Shown one piece after another: positions 3,997-5,305 of a stretch of DNA of 5,305 nucleotides. The notes under the pieces were generated by a model. The model was given only the letters and a program-made list of their open reading frames with translations, was not told the DNA's origin and did no database searches. Both the position numbers and the translations under genes were made by a program. Positions within the stretch are counted from its first letter, which is position 1. Each line of letters begins with the position of its first letter. This DNA is from Chloroflexota bacterium (lineage in GTDB: Bacteria > Chloroflexota > Anaerolineae > B4-G1 > SLSP01): positions 1-5,305 of the forward strand of contig JAAAOZ010000197.1 in assembly GCA_009908585.1 (NCBI GenBank), in the 5' to 3' direction.

Positions 3997-4407
3997 ATGG
4001 CTGAAGAAAAGAACATTCAGGTTCAGGAAGGACAGAAGCAGGAAGTTGTGGAAAGTGAAGCGGAGCGCACCCGTGCTAAACCGGCGTTCATCCCCCGGGT
4101 CGATATTTACGAGACGAACGACGCGGTGGCCCTGATCGCCGATATGCCGGGCGTCGATGAGAACTCCGTGGACATCACCTTGGAGAAGAACGTGCTCACC
4201 ATCAACGGCTACGTCGAGCCGGAGCGACCGGAGGGCTACAGCTTGGCCTATGCCGAGTATCGTGTGGGCGACTATCAGCGCAGCTTCACGCTCTCCAGTG
4301 AAATCGACCAGGAGAACATCGAAGCGAAGATGAAGGACGGCGTGCTGCACCTACATCTGCCCAAGGCCGAGCCAACCACGAAGAAGATCGCCGTCCAATC
4401 GGCTTGA
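3997..4407 (+). CDS. hsp20: Small heat-shock protein (Hsp20/alpha-crystallin), second of three, short N-arm
   Basis: A 136-residue Hsp20 paralogue. Its N-terminal arm (1-32) is charged and Gln/Glu/Lys-rich, without the R-D/E-M-N-x-L-F amphipathic helix found in the other two. The alpha-crystallin domain covers about 33-125: PRVDIYETNDAVALIADMPG (33-52), DENSVDITLEKNVLTING, YQRSFTL, and DGVLHLHLP at 114-122. The C-terminal I-x-V anchor is KKIAVQ (129-134). The ribosome site GGGGAGGT lies before the start. The divergent N-arm suggests a different oligomer behaviour, perhaps as a co-assembling partner of its neighbours; this is inference. It is almost certainly co-transcribed with the first gene. 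Confidence 0.95.
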   Translation: MAEEKNIQVQEGQKQEVVESEAERTRAKPAFIPRVDIYETNDAVALIADMPGVDENSVDITLEKNVLTINGYVEPERPEGYSLAYAEYRVGDYQRSFTLSSEIDQENIEAKMKDGVLHLHLPKAEPTTKKIAVQSA

Positions 4408-4432
4408 GGTGTGACAGAAGTAACGGGAGATA

Positions 4433-4475
4433 GGGGGTGAGAGCGTCAGGGGAATTTCTCCCCGGCGCTCGCCCC
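4433..4475 (+). other. GC-rich hairpin between the second and third Hsp20 genes
   Basis: GAGCG (4441-4445) and GGGGA (4449-4453) pair with TCCCC (4459-4463) and CGCTC (4466-4470), with a 5-base loop and a small internal mismatch. Outer GGGG (about 4433-4437) can pair with CCCC (4472-4475). There is no T-run after it, so it is more likely a processing, stabilising or partial attenuation structure than a full terminator. Confidence 0.5.
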
Positions 4476-4516
4476 GATCTTCACGATTTGCATCGCAGTT
4501 AAGGAGGTGACTATCT

Positions 4517-5029
4517 ATGGATATCAAAGAACTGGTGCCATGGAAGCGAGAGAAGCGAGAAGAGCGCCAAGAATCGAGTAGTCAAACAGGCGCCTCATTG
4601 AACACGATTCGACGGGACATGAATGAGATGTTCAATGATCTGTTCCGGGGATTTGGTCTGGCGCCCTTTGAATCTTCGTTCGGCATCGAGATGCGGCTAT
4701 TCAGCCCGCGCGTGGATGTCGTCGAGACGCCAGAGGCGCTCAAGGTCTCCGCAGAATTGCCGGGGATGGACAAAGACGACGTCAACGTTTCCCTTTCGCG
4801 CGATACGCTCACCATCAGCGGCGAGAAAAAGAGCGAGCAAGAGGAAGAGGGCGAGGATTACTACCACATGGAGCGCTCCTATGGCTCCTTCCGGCGCTCT
4901 ATCGCGGTCCCGTGCGAGGTCAACGACGACGAGATCGAGGCCACATTCGAGAACGGCGTGCTGAACATCGTGCTGCCCAAGACAGATCAAGGGAAGAACT
5001 GCCGGAAGATCTCCGTCAAGACCGAATAG
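4517..5029 (+). CDS. hsp20: Small heat-shock protein (Hsp20/alpha-crystallin), third of three, IbpA-like
   Basis: A 170-residue Hsp20 paralogue. The N-arm (1-63) begins with a charged segment (WKREKREERQE) and then an amphipathic helix TIRRDMNEMFNDLFRGFG (30-47), the typical oligomerisation element. The alpha-crystallin domain covers about 64-157: SPRVDVVETPEALKVSAELPG (63-83), DDVNVSLSRDTLTISGEKK, YGSFRRSIAVP, and FENGVLNIVLP at 144-154. The C-terminal I-x-V anchor is KISVK (164-168). AAGGAGGTG stands nine bases before the ATG. It is separated from the second Hsp20 gene by 109 bases containing a hairpin, so it may be transcribed with them at a different level. A clear terminator hairpin follows. 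Confidence 0.96.
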   Translation: MDIKELVPWKREKREERQESSSQTGASLNTIRRDMNEMFNDLFRGFGLAPFESSFGIEMRLFSPRVDVVETPEALKVSAELPGMDKDDVNVSLSRDTLTISGEKKSEQEEEGEDYYHMERSYGSFRRSIAVPCEVNDDEIEATFENGVLNIVLPKTDQGKNCRKISVKTE

Positions 5030-5042
5030 CGGGCGACAAGCT

Positions 5043-5077
5043 AGACCCGAAGGGTGTCCGAAAAACCCTTCGGGTCT
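5043..5077 (+). terminator. Terminator hairpin after the Hsp20 genes
   Basis: A perfect 12-base stem, AGACCCGAAGGG (5043-5054) with CCCTTCGGGTCT (5066-5077), encloses an 11-base loop, starting 14 bases after the last Hsp20 stop. The T-tract is short (TCTTAT), so it is a good stem with a modest tail. It separates the Hsp20 genes from the next gene. Confidence 0.8.
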
Positions 5078-5097
5078 TATAGGTTAGAGATCTACGA

Positions 5098-5305
5098 ATG
5101 AATGAACTAAAGATGGCTTACTTTGAAGAGGAAGATATACTGCATATCGCCATCTCAGATGAACCGGAAGCGGGAAGCGTGGAGCTGGCCCCGAATATCA
5201 CCGTTGAGTTGAACGCGGAAGGTGAGTTGATCGGGATCGAAATTTTGGCGGCCAGCCTCTTCATCCGGGATTCAATCGTGGAGTCGATTCAAGGGCGGGT
5301 GTTGA
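5098..5305 (+). CDS. DUF2283 family protein, cut by window edge
   Basis: The first 69 residues of a small protein matching the DUF2283 pattern: a short beta-rich domain with AYFEEEDILHIAISDEPE near the start, then SVELAPNITVELNAEGELIG and IEILAASLFI. DUF2283 proteins are about 60 to 80 residues long, so nearly the whole gene is present. Their function is unknown; some lie near toxin-antitoxin-like DUF4258 genes, but nothing of that kind is visible here. The ribosome site is weak (AGAGAT before 5098). A second ATG at 5113 is an alternative start. It follows the Hsp20 terminator and probably has its own promoter, which I could not identify. Confidence 0.85.
   Translation, partial: MNELKMAYFEEEDILHIAISDEPEAGSVELAPNITVELNAEGELIGIEILAASLFIRDSIVESIQGRVL

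Overview
The window looks like a piece of a fairly GC-rich bacterial chromosome. The mix of a PadR regulator, two stand-alone nitrogenase-cofactor-type (Nitro_FeMo-Co) proteins, low-complexity Gly/Arg-rich small proteins, a DUF2283 protein and short heptamer-type intergenic repeats recalls uncultured Chloroflexota (Anaerolineae-like) genomes. That assignment is an inference from gene content only. Nearly every gene has a strong GGAGG-type ribosome binding site 5 to 9 bases before its start, and this fixes most of the starts chosen here.

Left half (1-3241), all on the minus strand, read from right to left. A PadR-family repressor (2849-3241) leads. It is followed by a 59-residue, 41 % arginine protein (2592-2771), a Gly/Arg-rich protein with a coiled-coil tail (2159-2512), a Nitro_FeMo-Co-domain protein (1593-2120), an unrecognised 128-residue protein (1171-1557) and a six-cysteine zinc-ribbon protein (938-1132). 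Gaps are 35 to 80 bases and the genes probably form one operon. Two hairpins follow (869-930), then an unusual TAGTC tandem array (818-868). The array sits just ahead of a second Nitro_FeMo-Co protein with a His-rich linker (298-792) and a metallo-beta-lactamase-fold protein that runs off the left edge (1-286).

Middle (3242-3510), an AT-rich divergent control region. The padR-type gene has a perfect sigma-70 consensus promoter (TTGACA, 17 bases, TATAAT), straddled by a perfect inverted repeat TGACTATT/AATAGTCA. This is a likely autorepression operator. A weaker plus-strand promoter may overlap it, which would give the heat-shock genes a leader of about 190 bases containing two mutually exclusive hairpins.

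Right half (3511-5305), plus strand. Three different small heat-shock proteins (Hsp20/alpha-crystallin) lie in tandem, followed by a clear terminator hairpin and the start of a DUF2283 protein cut by the right edge.

The most interesting part is the minus-strand cluster. No nitrogenase gene is visible, yet two cofactor-binding-type proteins are present. They share a C-terminal coiled-coil motif with the Gly-rich protein, a zinc ribbon lies beside them, and one putative operator sequence links the two transcription units. I infer a PadR-controlled metal or metal-sulfur cluster handling assembly held together by coiled coils. Its function cannot be read from the sequence alone.
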